Assembly: GCA_913009835.1 (NCBI GenBank)
Contig: CAJVXH010000007.1
Location: 1-40,071, forward strand
DNA: 40,071 bases
Direction: 5' to 3'
Source of the DNA: an uncultured bacterium
Lineage (GTDB): Bacteria; Electryoneota; Electryoneia; Electryoneales; Electryoneaceae
The position numbers were made by a program, and so were the translations under genes. This document shows, piece by piece, positions 16,372-24,860 of the stretch (position 1 is the first letter of the stretch; each line of letters starts with the position of its first letter). The notes under the pieces were generated by a model. The model saw only the letters and a program-made list of their open reading frames with translations, searched no databases and had not been told where the DNA came from.

Positions 16372-18738
16372 CTATCGGTCAACCGCCTCATCTCCACCCG
16401 CGAGGAACGATTCAACTTGCTCTGGATCGAGATACACTTCGCGTGCTTTTGAACCCTCGAACGGTCCAACGATCCCCGCCATCTCGAGTTGATCGAGCAG
16501 ACGTCCCGCGCGGCTGTACCCGATCTTCAGGCGACGCTGCAATAGCGAAACCGATCCCTGTTGATGTCTTGCTACTACTTTCACGGCGTCGGGGAAGAGA
16601 GGATCCCGGTCATCCGCGGAGATCTCGCCTCCACCTCCAGATGAGGAGTCTTCAGGAGATTTCAGCTGGACAGGTTTCACAAAGGCCGGCTGTTTCCTGA
16701 CATGTGCTATCAACTTGTGCACTTCTTCGGTGGAGATAAACGCACCGTGAAAACGGATTGGTGTGGGGGAAGCGATGGAAAGAAATAGTCCATCACCCAT
16801 GCCCAGCAGTTTTTCGGCGCCTGCGCGGTCTAAAATGGTGCGGCTGTCGATCTTCGAGGCTACCATGAAGGCGATACGAGCCGGGAAATTCGCCTTGATT
16901 ACGCCGGTAATGACATCGACCGACGGGCGTTGCGTCGCAACTATAAGGTGGATGCCGACCGCACGTGCCATTTGCGCCAGACGGGCAATCGGTTCTTCGA
17001 CCTCACGTGCAGCGACCAACATCAGGTCGGCCAGTTCGTCAATGATTACCACGATTCGAGGCAGTCTCTTCAATTCTTCGCTGCCATCGTTTTCGCCATT
17101 GCCATTCTTCTCAGCCTCAGCTCTACGTTCTTCAACTATCTTGTTGAATTCTGTCAGGTTACGTGCGCCAGTTTCGGCGAGATGATCGTAACGTCGTTCC
17201 ATTTCGAGGACGACGGATTGCAGGAGCGCGACGGCGTTTTTCGGTTCGGTGGCGATGACTTCGTTCAACGATTCGAGGAATAGCAGATGATGACGGCGTA
17301 ACTCAGCATATGCCGACAGCTCGATTTTCTTGGGATCAATCATGACCAGTTGTACCTGGTCGGGGCGGTTGCGCATCAGGATGCTGGCGATGACGGTGTT
17401 GATGCACACCGATTTGCCTGATCCGGTCGTTCCCGCAATCATCAGGTGCGGCATTTTACCGAGGTCGACTACCAGTTCATCGCCCTGGGCATTCTTTCCG
17501 AGGGCAATGGACAACGGCTTGTTCGAGGCAGCCCATTCGGCGGACTCAATGATCTCACGCAGGTATACGACGTCAGCGGTTTCGTTCGGCACTTCGATTC
17601 CGACCGCCCCAGCGCCGGGAATCGGTGCGATGATGCGGATGGCGACGGCGGACAGGCTGAGCGCCAGATCATCCGAAAGGCTGGTTATCCGGCTGACTTT
17701 GACCCCTTTTGCCGGACGCAGATCATAGCGTGTAATCACCGGGCCGGGGTGGATAGCTACCACATTTGCGCTGACCCCGTAATCATTTAGACGTTCTTCC
17801 AGTTCCTTGGCACGTCGCCGCAGTTCCGCCTCATCCCACTCGACCTTATTAGTGTCTTCGGGCAGATTCAGCAGTTCGGAGGACGGCAGTATGAAGTCTT
17901 CCGGATCACCAGAATCAGCGGAACCGTTACCTGTCGCCGATGTTGAAAGTGTTGGAGAACGGACGATTTCGGGCAAATCGGAATCATCATCATCCCATTC
18001 ATCGCCATTTTCATCATCATCGAAATCGAGGTTAGTTCCCGGGTGTCTGGCAATGACTGGTGACGGTTTCTTCTCGGGGAGTTTGGGCTTTGGCTTTCGT
18101 TCTGGCAGCTTGATCATTGCGATGATGCTGCCGAATGCGGCTGAAGTCCCATGCAGCATATTTGACCAACTAAGACGCAGCAACAGGGTGATGTAGATCA
18201 GGGTGAGGGCTGCCAGAAGTATTGCCGCCCCGGTCATCCCCAGGAAATGCACCAGCATGAACTCGATTCCGAAGCCTATAAGGCCGGTCAGTTCTGCGGA
18301 TTCAGGGATTCCTTGAGCTGCTCTGAACCAGGACCAGATGGTGACGGTCAGCAGGGCGACGGTCAGAATCGGTAAGAACTGGCGACGTAGAAGGCGCTGG
18401 CCCTTACCACGTAACAAGTCGAGCCCGAAGTAAAAGACGAACAGCGGCAGAATCAGCGAGAGAAATCGTCCGAAGGTAAATATGGAGAGATAGAACGCGA
18501 TGTTTGCACCAAATAGCCTAAGAAGATTTTGGATCTCATCGTCAGTTCGGCTACCTCCGGGGGCATCATTAGCGTTGTAACTCAACAGGGCGATGGTGGC
18601 CATTGCGGCCAGAGTTACGAATATGATGCCAGCGACATCCTTGAAACGGGAGCTCGAGGAACTACCTTTTTTCGTCTTCCTCGACCGTCTCTTTGGAGGC
18701 GCTGTTTTCTTTGCTGGTTTTACTTTTGCTTTCGGCAT
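16372..18738 (-). CDS. ftsK: DNA translocase FtsK/SpoIIIE
   Basis: FtsK is the septal DNA pump that clears the chromosome terminus and activates dimer resolution. The chain is 788 residues from ATG 18738 (MPKAKVKPAKK); a longer frame to 18876 would overlap the pgsA start and is rejected. A basic N-terminus leads to four membrane helices (about 35-190). An acidic, Pro-rich linker follows (about 205-300, with DDDENGDEWDDDDSD). The motor has the alpha domain, Walker A GTTGSGKS (436-443), Walker B VVIIDELADL (563-572) and ATQRPSVDVITG. The gamma winged helix lies at about 711-770 (DPLFPDAVKVVARHQQGSVS). The subfamily sequence RRHHLLFLESLNEVIATEPKNA after the Walker A is diverged from the usual LLTPVVTDPKKA. 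The linker is short compared with E. coli. The gene is divergent from pgsA. Confidence 0.95.
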   Translation of the reverse strand: MPKAKVKPAKKTAPPKRRSRKTKKGSSSSSRFKDVAGIIFVTLAAMATIALLSYNANDAPGGSRTDDEIQNLLRLFGANIAFYLSIFTFGRFLSLILPLFVFYFGLDLLRGKGQRLLRRQFLPILTVALLTVTIWSWFRAAQGIPESAELTGLIGFGIEFMLVHFLGMTGAAILLAALTLIYITLLLRLSWSNMLHGTSAAFGSIIAMIKLPERKPKPKLPEKKPSPVIARHPGTNLDFDDDENGDEWDDDDSDLPEIVRSPTLSTSATGNGSADSGDPEDFILPSSELLNLPEDTNKVEWDEAELRRRAKELEERLNDYGVSANVVAIHPGPVITRYDLRPAKGVKVSRITSLSDDLALSLSAVAIRIIAPIPGAGAVGIEVPNETADVVYLREIIESAEWAASNKPLSIALGKNAQGDELVVDLGKMPHLMIAGTTGSGKSVCINTVIASILMRNRPDQVQLVMIDPKKIELSAYAELRRHHLLFLESLNEVIATEPKNAVALLQSVVLEMERRYDHLAETGARNLTEFNKIVEERRAEAEKNGNGENDGSEELKRLPRIVVIIDELADLMLVAAREVEEPIARLAQMARAVGIHLIVATQRPSVDVITGVIKANFPARIAFMVASKIDSRTILDRAGAEKLLGMGDGLFLSIASPTPIRFHGAFISTEEVHKLIAHVRKQPAFVKPVQLKSPEDSSSGGGGEISADDRDPLFPDAVKVVARHQQGSVSLLQRRLKIGYSRAGRLLDQLEMAGIVGPFEGSKAREVYLDPEQVESFLAGGDEAVDR

Positions 18739-18858
18739 GGAGCCCCATAGTTGTCCGGCACAAGGTAGGGAGACCTCGCTCAGCCCGCAAGGAGGGGATT
18801 GCAGGTGCAGGTTCCCGTGTGACGCTCTATATTGCAGCAACTTCAGGCGAAAGAAAGC

Positions 18859-19449
18859 ATGCGTATGATGCGGCATCTACCAAACATTCTCACATCCCTC
18901 CGCTTTCCCATAACCGCGTTGTTTGTATATGGTTGGTTGCAAACGGAAACATCGTGGCATCTGATTGCCACTGGAGCGTTTTTGGTCGGGATGATTACCG
19001 ACATGCTGGATGGGATTCTCGCAAGAAGAATGGGGACAGTCAGCGACGTGGGGAGCTTCCTCGACCCGCTGGCGGACAAAGTGATGGTTATCAGCGGGTT
19101 TTACGCTATCCTCGCAACTCCCGGATTCGAGTGGGGCGTATGGAAGATGTGGGTGGGGGTAGCGTTAGGGTTGATCGTTCTGCGTGAGCTCGGGATAACG
19201 GTTCTGCGTTCGCTTAAAGCCCACGCCAGCAAGCCTCTGGCCACCTCTTCCCTGGGGAAGTTGAAGACTATTGTGCAGATGGTGACCTTGATAGTAGCGT
19301 TCCTGGGCCTCAACGTTCGAGAGATGATGGGACTTGAGTTGCCCTGGTTTGAACATGTGATAGGTGCCGGGGTGATGGCCAGTGCGGTCATTGCGACAAT
19401 AAGTGGCACCATATACTTGCAGAAAGCAAAGGAGACGAGTGCGGCATGA
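18859..19449 (+). CDS. pgsA: CDP-alcohol phosphatidyltransferase, probable phosphatidylglycerophosphate synthase
   Basis: The inner-membrane enzyme joins CDP-diacylglycerol to glycerol 3-phosphate, the first committed step to phosphatidylglycerol. The family motif DG-x2-AR-x8-G-x3-D-x3-D is complete: DMLDGILARRMGTVSDVG continues to SFLDPLADK. About five hydrophobic helices follow. PgsA is preferred over phosphatidylserine synthase by length (196 residues) and by KLKTIVQM after the third helix. Several ATG codons lie together (18859, 18865, 18868); I use 18859, which has GAAAG upstream. The stop overlaps the next gene by ATGA (19446-19449), so the pair is translationally coupled. Whether the coupling has functional meaning is unknown. 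Confidence 0.88.
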   Translation: MRMMRHLPNILTSLRFPITALFVYGWLQTETSWHLIATGAFLVGMITDMLDGILARRMGTVSDVGSFLDPLADKVMVISGFYAILATPGFEWGVWKMWVGVALGLIVLRELGITVLRSLKAHASKPLATSSLGKLKTIVQMVTLIVAFLGLNVREMMGLELPWFEHVIGAGVMASAVIATISGTIYLQKAKETSAA

Positions 19450-22370
19450 GACGATTCCCTGCATGGTCCACTTTGCTTCTTCCAGCCATTGCGTTTTTGT
19501 TGATCCTGTTACAGTCAATTCGGGTGGATGCACGACTTTATCCCAGCCAATTCCAGTGGAAAGAATTCCGTTCGGGAGAAGTGATAGTCTATTTCCCCGC
19601 CGGATATGAAGCCCACGCCCACATGTTGGCAGCCACCAGCCACGAATACCTGGACAGCTTGGAGCTCTGGTATGGGGACCGGCCCCCAGTCGCGCGTATA
19701 GTGCTCAATCCGGCTATGGATCTCAGCCAGGCGATGGCCTTGATCAATCCCACCCGGATAGAGATTCCGGTAGCTGTAGCGATGGACAAGGGGCTTCGCC
19801 CGCAGTCCTCATTGTTCCTGGATCGTGTCACCGCCCATGAGCTGACTCATGTCTATCAGCTGAACCAGCGGCAAGGTTTGGCGAAATTCCTGGTGCCGCT
19901 TTTTGGTGAAGCTGTAGCACCCGCAACTCTCGCACCGGACTGGTTGCTGGAGGGGCAGGCGATATGGACTGAGAGCGTGAAGGGTGGGGGACGGTTGTAC
20001 TCCTCTTACCAGGGGATGATGATGCGTACCCAGCTCGCGCAACGGGGTTCATACTGGTCGTTGGATCGGATTTCCTCGGCTGGACGTGTGCACCCACCTC
20101 TCAATCGCGCTTACACGGGCGGTACTTACCTCTACGGGTCGCTGATCAGTGAGTATCTCGGATTCAAGCATGTCCAGAATTGGATGAATCTGAATGCTAC
20201 CTGGCCTGGCTTGACGGGATGGAATTTCCATCGCGCCTATAGTGGTCGCACCCTGAAAGATCAATGGCGTTGGTTGGAACAGACAAATCGTGATCATCTC
20301 CGTTTTCGGATGCGCCGTCTGTATGCGGCCGGGTACGCGGTAGGGACACCGCTGCTGGAAAAACCACGGACTTCCTATCATCATCCCAAGTGGACACCTG
20401 AAGGTGGGTTGGTTGTCGCGGAACGTTCGTACGCTCATCCCGACCGCATAATCACCTTCGGCGAAGGTCCGAATTATCGTGAGGATGTGCTCGCCTATAC
20501 TGGTGTTACTGCCCATGATGGTGTCACCCCGTTCTTCGACGGTGTCATTGTCTCAGAAATCCGGCGTGGAATTCTGGCACCTGAACAGAATGAGTCGGTG
20601 CTGGTTCGGGTCAGGAGTGATGGACGAATCGGCGATCTGGTCTACGGTGGATTGAATGGTTGGGCGCCGGCATTCAACGTCGAGACGATGACCCTTGCCT
20701 ATGTCGGCTCATTAGACAATGGTGGCATGGGGCTGCGCACGATAGTATTTGATACCACTGGCATGGCACAGGGTGTTCAGCAACAATGGGTGAGCACCCG
20801 GCTTGGTCATATTTCAGATCCGGCGTGGAACGAGGAGGGTAGACTTCTCGCATTCACCGGCGACTTGGGTGAGGGTGAGACGGTCTATGTGCTGGACACC
20901 GCCACGGCTGACATGCGGGCGGTGACGATTGATGGCGCTCTGGCGACCTGGGACCCGGCCTTTGGACCGAACGATGAGCTTTGGGTGTCGGCGGATGTGG
21001 ATGGCATCTTCAACCTGTACGAGATTGATCTATCGACCAAGACCGCGGTTCAACGCTCACGTGTGATGACCGGTGCGCTGGAACCGGCAATATCGCCGGA
21101 TGGCTCACAAGTCGCCTACGCGCACTACACCGCTGAAGGGTTCAACGTTGCCCTGTTCGATTCAACTCGCTGGTTGAATCAGCCAGTCGGTGTGCTGATC
21201 GAACCTGAGTCACGGTCTGTATTTGCAACGCCGGACACACTGCTGGATACGGAGGTCTTTGGTGTCGAGCAGGATTACAACCCGCTACGTCACATGGCAC
21301 CGAATTATGCGATGCCATCCTACAGTAGCACCGATGAGGCTGGCGTTGGGATCAGGGTATTTGGGCGCGATCCTATTGGTATCCTGTCGTGGAACGTGGC
21401 TGCACACGTCGGCTTGGAATCTCAAATGCCGAATGCGTCTGCGAACATCACTTACCGCGATCTGCCTGTTGACCTGAGCCTGAGCACTTTTTCCTATCCT
21501 GACGAATTGCTTGAAGCCAATCTTGATCAGAATAATTCGCTCATTTTCGATTCAGTCTGGAAACAGGAATGGGATATTGGTTTAACCGCGTTTCAACGCA
21601 TACATCTGGATCAAGGAAAATGGCGTACAACTGCGTTGCCATTTGTGGGGCTGACTCAACGCTTCCGTCATCGCCAGACCACGCTTGAGGGCGGTCTCGA
21701 ATCGAATGGTTATCTCGGGGTTCGCGCTGGGGGAACATTGATCAGAAGTTATTCCGCCTTACGAGATCCTGTACCCAGTCGATTGGAGTTGGTGCGTTTG
21801 ACCATGGAACGTGGATTTCCAGGTATGGATCTGGAAGGTGACTTGATCGAGATAAACCTTCGGAAGCATGTTCCCGGCCCGTTGACGAACACTGTTGTTG
21901 CCCTCAAAGGAGCCGTACAGACACAAAATGGCGACTTGAGCTTCTCACGAGCGGGAGTGCGTCCGAGAGGATATGCGGACGATGACTTGTCAACCGAGTT
22001 AAGACGCAACGGACGCATTCTCTTTGGTGGCACTGAGCTCCATTTCCCGTTATGGTATGCTGATCACGGTTTGCCGGGACTTGGGTATTTATATCTCGAA
22101 CGTGTGTCCGGGTCTCTATTTGCCGAGGGTAGCACAGGATGGGGTGGAGGTGTTTCGTTGGCGGATTGGACGAATGATTATGGAGTCGCTTCACTTGGTG
22201 GAGTGTTGAGCATGCGTGGCTGGTTGTTCTTCCAGGCCGATACGAGGGTTGATGTGGGCGCGGCTTGGCGTTCAGAGTTTGATGATGTAGCGATCTTCGT
22301 CAGATTGAGTTTCCCCGAACTGCTTGATTTCATCGGTGATTCACCGGATTGGGAACAGTTGGTTGATTGA
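19446..22370 (+). CDS. Surface protein: gluzincin-like protease, TolB-like propeller, C-terminal beta-barrel
   Basis: This is a 974-residue protein with three parts. A signal anchor or signal peptide covers about residues 8-30. A peptidase-MA-like metalloprotease domain follows, with HELTH at 131-135 and a candidate third zinc ligand Glu169 in DWLLEGQAIWTES. Residues about 310-600 look like a TolB/WD40-type propeller, with repeated phrases such as ISDPAWNEEGRLLAFTG, ATWDPAFGPNDELWVSA and LEPAISPDGSQVAYAHY. The last 330 residues are rich in alternating hydrophobic strands and aromatic ends (NITYRDLPVDLSLSTFSYP, LFFQADTRVDVGAAWR) like an outer-membrane barrel. It starts with an ATGA overlap with pgsA and has AAGGAG in range. 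It is expected at the outer membrane. Substrate and orientation are unknown. Confidence 0.75.
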   Translation: MRRFPAWSTLLLPAIAFLLILLQSIRVDARLYPSQFQWKEFRSGEVIVYFPAGYEAHAHMLAATSHEYLDSLELWYGDRPPVARIVLNPAMDLSQAMALINPTRIEIPVAVAMDKGLRPQSSLFLDRVTAHELTHVYQLNQRQGLAKFLVPLFGEAVAPATLAPDWLLEGQAIWTESVKGGGRLYSSYQGMMMRTQLAQRGSYWSLDRISSAGRVHPPLNRAYTGGTYLYGSLISEYLGFKHVQNWMNLNATWPGLTGWNFHRAYSGRTLKDQWRWLEQTNRDHLRFRMRRLYAAGYAVGTPLLEKPRTSYHHPKWTPEGGLVVAERSYAHPDRIITFGEGPNYREDVLAYTGVTAHDGVTPFFDGVIVSEIRRGILAPEQNESVLVRVRSDGRIGDLVYGGLNGWAPAFNVETMTLAYVGSLDNGGMGLRTIVFDTTGMAQGVQQQWVSTRLGHISDPAWNEEGRLLAFTGDLGEGETVYVLDTATADMRAVTIDGALATWDPAFGPNDELWVSADVDGIFNLYEIDLSTKTAVQRSRVMTGALEPAISPDGSQVAYAHYTAEGFNVALFDSTRWLNQPVGVLIEPESRSVFATPDTLLDTEVFGVEQDYNPLRHMAPNYAMPSYSSTDEAGVGIRVFGRDPIGILSWNVAAHVGLESQMPNASANITYRDLPVDLSLSTFSYPDELLEANLDQNNSLIFDSVWKQEWDIGLTAFQRIHLDQGKWRTTALPFVGLTQRFRHRQTTLEGGLESNGYLGVRAGGTLIRSYSALRDPVPSRLELVRLTMERGFPGMDLEGDLIEINLRKHVPGPLTNTVVALKGAVQTQNGDLSFSRAGVRPRGYADDDLSTELRRNGRILFGGTELHFPLWYADHGLPGLGYLYLERVSGSLFAEGSTGWGGGVSLADWTNDYGVASLGGVLSMRGWLFFQADTRVDVGAAWRSEFDDVAIFVRLSFPELLDFIGDSPDWEQLVD

Positions 22371-22387
22371 GCGCGAGTAACTCTAAA

Positions 22388-22545
22388 CAGGCCCGTGTTA
22401 GAGAACTTGCAAACGCGGCTTATCCACGACACTAAATATCGTGGGAGTATAGTTTTTCTTGCCCGGACGTGGCTCCGCCAACGCGGCTGACGTACATCGG
22501 ATCATCCCTGCTGGCGAAGCCCGCAGGGGCACCTTGGATCAGGCC
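22388..22545. repeat. Repeat cluster downstream of the protease-barrel gene
   Basis: The gap before the tRNA holds CAGGCCCGTGTT and AAACGCGGCTTATCCAC flanking an interrupted stem, then CCACGA..TCGTGG (22424-22444), and CCCTGC..GCAGGG (22506-22528). GGATCATCC precedes and GGGGCACC follows the last one, the same frame that surrounds different hairpins at 15986 and 16201. No coding sequence is evident here. Confidence 0.75.
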
Positions 22546-22645
22546 CGTATATGGATGATTCACTGGACTACTTGTCAGAAACCCGATATCGAATACAAAG
22601 AGAAAACCCGCGCCAGCGTTGATATTCAACGCTTTCACGGGTTTG

Positions 22646-22717
22646 TAGCGCGTACGGGACTCGAACCCGTGTTACCGGCGTGAGAGGCCAGCGTCCTAAC
22701 CGCTGAACGAACGCGCC
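22646..22717 (-). tRNA. tRNA-Glu (anticodon CUC)
   Basis: Read on the minus strand it begins GGCGCGTTCGTTCAGCGG and ends TTCGAGTCCCGTACGCGCTA. The acceptor stem is GGCGCGT/ACGCGCT (one G-U pair). The D arm is CAGCGGTTAGGACGCTG and the T arm GGGTTCGAGTCCC. The anticodon loop CTCTCAC gives anticodon CUC, decoding GAG. The 3' CCA is not encoded. It is 72 nt with the discriminator base. It lies 85 bases downstream of the transglycosylase gene on the same strand. Confidence 0.93.
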
Positions 22718-22735
22718 ATTTCTGAACGGGCCGAA

Positions 22736-22763
22736 AGTTAAGTCGTGGTAAATCACGATGCAA
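22736..22763 (-). promoter_or_regulatory. Candidate tRNA-Glu promoter with internal dyad
   Basis: On the minus strand, TTGCAT and TTAACT are separated by 16 bases and precede the tRNA at a suitable distance. The spacer contains a TCGTG/CACGA dyad (22743-22758). The match to consensus is partial. Confidence 0.3.
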
Positions 22764-22802
22764 CCCGGGCTCATATCTGAGGAGGCGAAATCGGGTATGC
22801 GT

Positions 22803-23753
22803 TCATTGCTCGGAGGATTCCATTTCCAAAGCTGCTACTCGATCTGCCAGGGTAATGACAGCGTCTACATAGTCCTCACTGTGGTTGTAGTGCCAGACGG
22901 CCTTGCGTCTACGTTGCTCATTGCTGGTTGAAAAACGATGTATTTCCAGGTAGTTAGCGACAGAGGCGATACTGTCGTGCAGGGTGTCGAGGTCAATGTG
23001 ATTGTCGCCGTCTCCGTCTCTGGCATAGGCTTGGAACGAAGATGGGAGAAATTGCGGCATTCCGTAGGCACCGGCCCATGATCCACGTTCGGCGAGGGGG
23101 TCAATGATGCCATCTTCAGACATCTCCAGCAGCGTCTTCAGCTCACGATAAGCCCACTTGGCCTTCGAGGAACGTCGGTTGTTGGCTGTTCGGATCGCTG
23201 CTTGTCGTTCAGACTGAGGTATGTCGGCCAGCACCTTATCCCAGAAGGTTGGGACCAGGGTGTCGATTGCGCTGCTGTTCAACAGGCTCAACGTGGCGAA
23301 TACGTTGAATAGTCGGTATTTCCCCTGATGCCCGCCGAAATCGCTCTCAATCTTGAGGATCGCCGCGACTATCTCAGCGGTCACTGGCGAAGCGACCAGC
23401 ACGGTGTCAAATACCGCTCGATTGGCGTTGAGGAATCTGTAGGTGTCCTGTACGCTCTGATCCCCTTTGAAGCGTTCATAGGCTCCCGACGCATCCGGTT
23501 GTTTGACGTTCACCTTCAACAGCTGAGGCAATAATTGGGTTCGGGCATCATCAAAATGCTGGTAAACGTTGGTTGGAGTTACCCCATCCTCAATCAATCG
23601 CGCGGTCAGTTCGTCAAAGACGGTAGATGAGGTGGTAGCGTGCGAATCAGCATCAGCGGTGCTGATTGACAGCATCGCGACGGCCACCAATAGCAAACAG
23701 ATTCTGCTTAGAATCTGGCTTTCAGGTTGTGAGAGTTGTTTTATGTATAGCAT
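22803..23753 (-). CDS. Lytic murein transglycosylase, MltB family (GH103)
   Basis: An enzyme that cleaves peptidoglycan strands with formation of 1,6-anhydro-MurNAc, acting in the periplasm. A hydrophobic leader covers about 16-35 (ICLLLVAVAMLSISTADA) and fits a signal peptide. The catalytic Glu is in ILKIESDFGG, and the MltB signature SWAGAYGMPQFLPSSFQAYA is followed by DGDGDNHIDLDTLHDSIASVANYL, as in the family. The 316-residue length is normal. No lipobox is evident, so it is likely soluble or anchored by its leader. The gene starts 15 bases after the zinc-ribbon/HEPN-like gene on the same strand, so they probably share a transcript. Its ribosome binding site is weak. Confidence 0.88.
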   Translation of the reverse strand: MLYIKQLSQPESQILSRICLLLVAVAMLSISTADADSHATTSSTVFDELTARLIEDGVTPTNVYQHFDDARTQLLPQLLKVNVKQPDASGAYERFKGDQSVQDTYRFLNANRAVFDTVLVASPVTAEIVAAILKIESDFGGHQGKYRLFNVFATLSLLNSSAIDTLVPTFWDKVLADIPQSERQAAIRTANNRRSSKAKWAYRELKTLLEMSEDGIIDPLAERGSWAGAYGMPQFLPSSFQAYARDGDGDNHIDLDTLHDSIASVANYLEIHRFSTSNEQRRRKAVWHYNHSEDYVDAVITLADRVAALEMESSEQ

Positions 23754-23768
23754 AGATATGGAAATCCG

Positions 23769-24749
23769 TCAGGTGTTTTTGGGGTGAATCTCAGCTTCTG
23801 AACGATAGAGCATCTCGATGAGGAACATCACTGCCCGCATTACTATCTGGAAAGACTTCCTCCCGGAAATCTTCAGGATCGATGTATCTTTGTTGATTCC
23901 GTGCACCAACTGGTTTCGGTAGTCGGTCAGATCGCCGAGCAATCCCTCAAAATTTGCGGGCCATTCTCCGAGGATTTCCCGAATGTACATGAGTTTGGCT
24001 CGCTTTTCATTCATCCCACGTTTACGTCCACGTTTACGGATCATGTTGAAGTCTACGCCTACCTTGGCGAGCACTGCGTCATAGTAGAAGTCCAGTGCCA
24101 TTGTCAGCATTACTATTGCGGCTACATCCTCTTCCTGCCGGACGAGACTGGCTCCATTATTCAGATACTGCAACCAGAGCGGTTTGGCCCAGTCGCCGGT
24201 TTCGCCAAGCGCCATCCAGTTGACTGGTGCGGGTTCAGATTCGAGACTCCGTTCAATGATTCGCGAGAATAGAATGAAATTGTGTTCACAGGTTGATAGC
24301 GGTAATAATACCTGATTGTTGGCAATCCATTGACGTGCTGCTCGATCTTCATCTACGAGAAAGAAGACGTCGGGCGGTCTTCGGTATGTGATTCCGAATT
24401 CAATAATCAGCAGGTCATTTGGCGCTGAGAGGACACGCCCACTTGTTGAGAATCCCGGAACCAGGGGTAGAGCGTGAACCTGGTCAATGAACAACTCAGG
24501 GTATTCCCTGTAATAGGTCAGATAACCGTCCAGATATGAGTACTTGATATGGCAATTCGGGCAATCAACCTTAGTTTGCAAACCTTCACAGTTCATCTCA
24601 ATGCTGTGGAAGCAACGTGGACAGCGAATCGTTCTAATCGGTAAAGAGGTCGGTGCTTGAGCTTCTTGATCGGCAGCAGGTGTATTCTTATGGATTTCCA
24701 TAATTGCGGGCGTGCTTTTATCATTTGGTGATTGTGGAGTGTTGATCAT
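23769..24749 (-). CDS. Unrecognised protein with zinc ribbon and HEPN-like C-terminal motif
   Basis: A 326-residue protein with no signal peptide or membrane helix. Cys43-x2-Cys46 (CPRC) and Cys63-x2-Cys66 (CPNC) form a zinc ribbon after a Pro/Ala-rich N-terminus. The middle is unrecognised, with a WMALGETGDWAKPLWLQYLNNGASL stretch. The C-terminal 110 residues are helical and basic (IRKRGRKRGMNEKRAKL) and contain RNQLVHG (Arg278 to His283). That fits the R-x4-6-H motif with a polar residue after the Arg that defines HEPN domains, many of which are RNases. HEPN identity is inference from one motif and the helical context. The gene precedes the MltB-type gene by 15 bases. A role in RNA cleavage or in protein-RNA binding cannot be told apart. 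Confidence 0.65.
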   Translation of the reverse strand: MINTPQSPNDKSTPAIMEIHKNTPAADQEAQAPTSLPIRTIRCPRCFHSIEMNCEGLQTKVDCPNCHIKYSYLDGYLTYYREYPELFIDQVHALPLVPGFSTSGRVLSAPNDLLIIEFGITYRRPPDVFFLVDEDRAARQWIANNQVLLPLSTCEHNFILFSRIIERSLESEPAPVNWMALGETGDWAKPLWLQYLNNGASLVRQEEDVAAIVMLTMALDFYYDAVLAKVGVDFNMIRKRGRKRGMNEKRAKLMYIREILGEWPANFEGLLGDLTDYRNQLVHGINKDTSILKISGRKSFQIVMRAVMFLIEMLYRSEAEIHPKNT

Positions 24750-24860
24750 TTTTCAGTTCAACTTGTGTTGAAGTTGGAGTTGGATCGGCTGCTACGTTGC
24801 CGTCATTTGACAATCTAAAGATAATCCGTTGTGGAACTATCAAGAGAGTTTATATGGCTC

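Noticed and set aside
15972-16700. Overlapping plus-strand ORFs across the repeat cluster
   Set aside because: They translate the palindromic and heptamer repeats (RHECRG-type peptides) or the antisense of ftsK. No domain or ribosome binding site supports them.
18739-18876. Upstream extension of FtsK
   Set aside because: It would overlap the pgsA start and encode a non-family N-terminus. MPKAKVK at 18738 is the natural start.
22459-22683. Small plus-strand ORF ending RTGLEPVLPA
   Set aside because: It overlaps the tRNA-Glu gene on the other strand and the repeat cluster. The typical RTGLEPV tail is the antisense reading of a tRNA.
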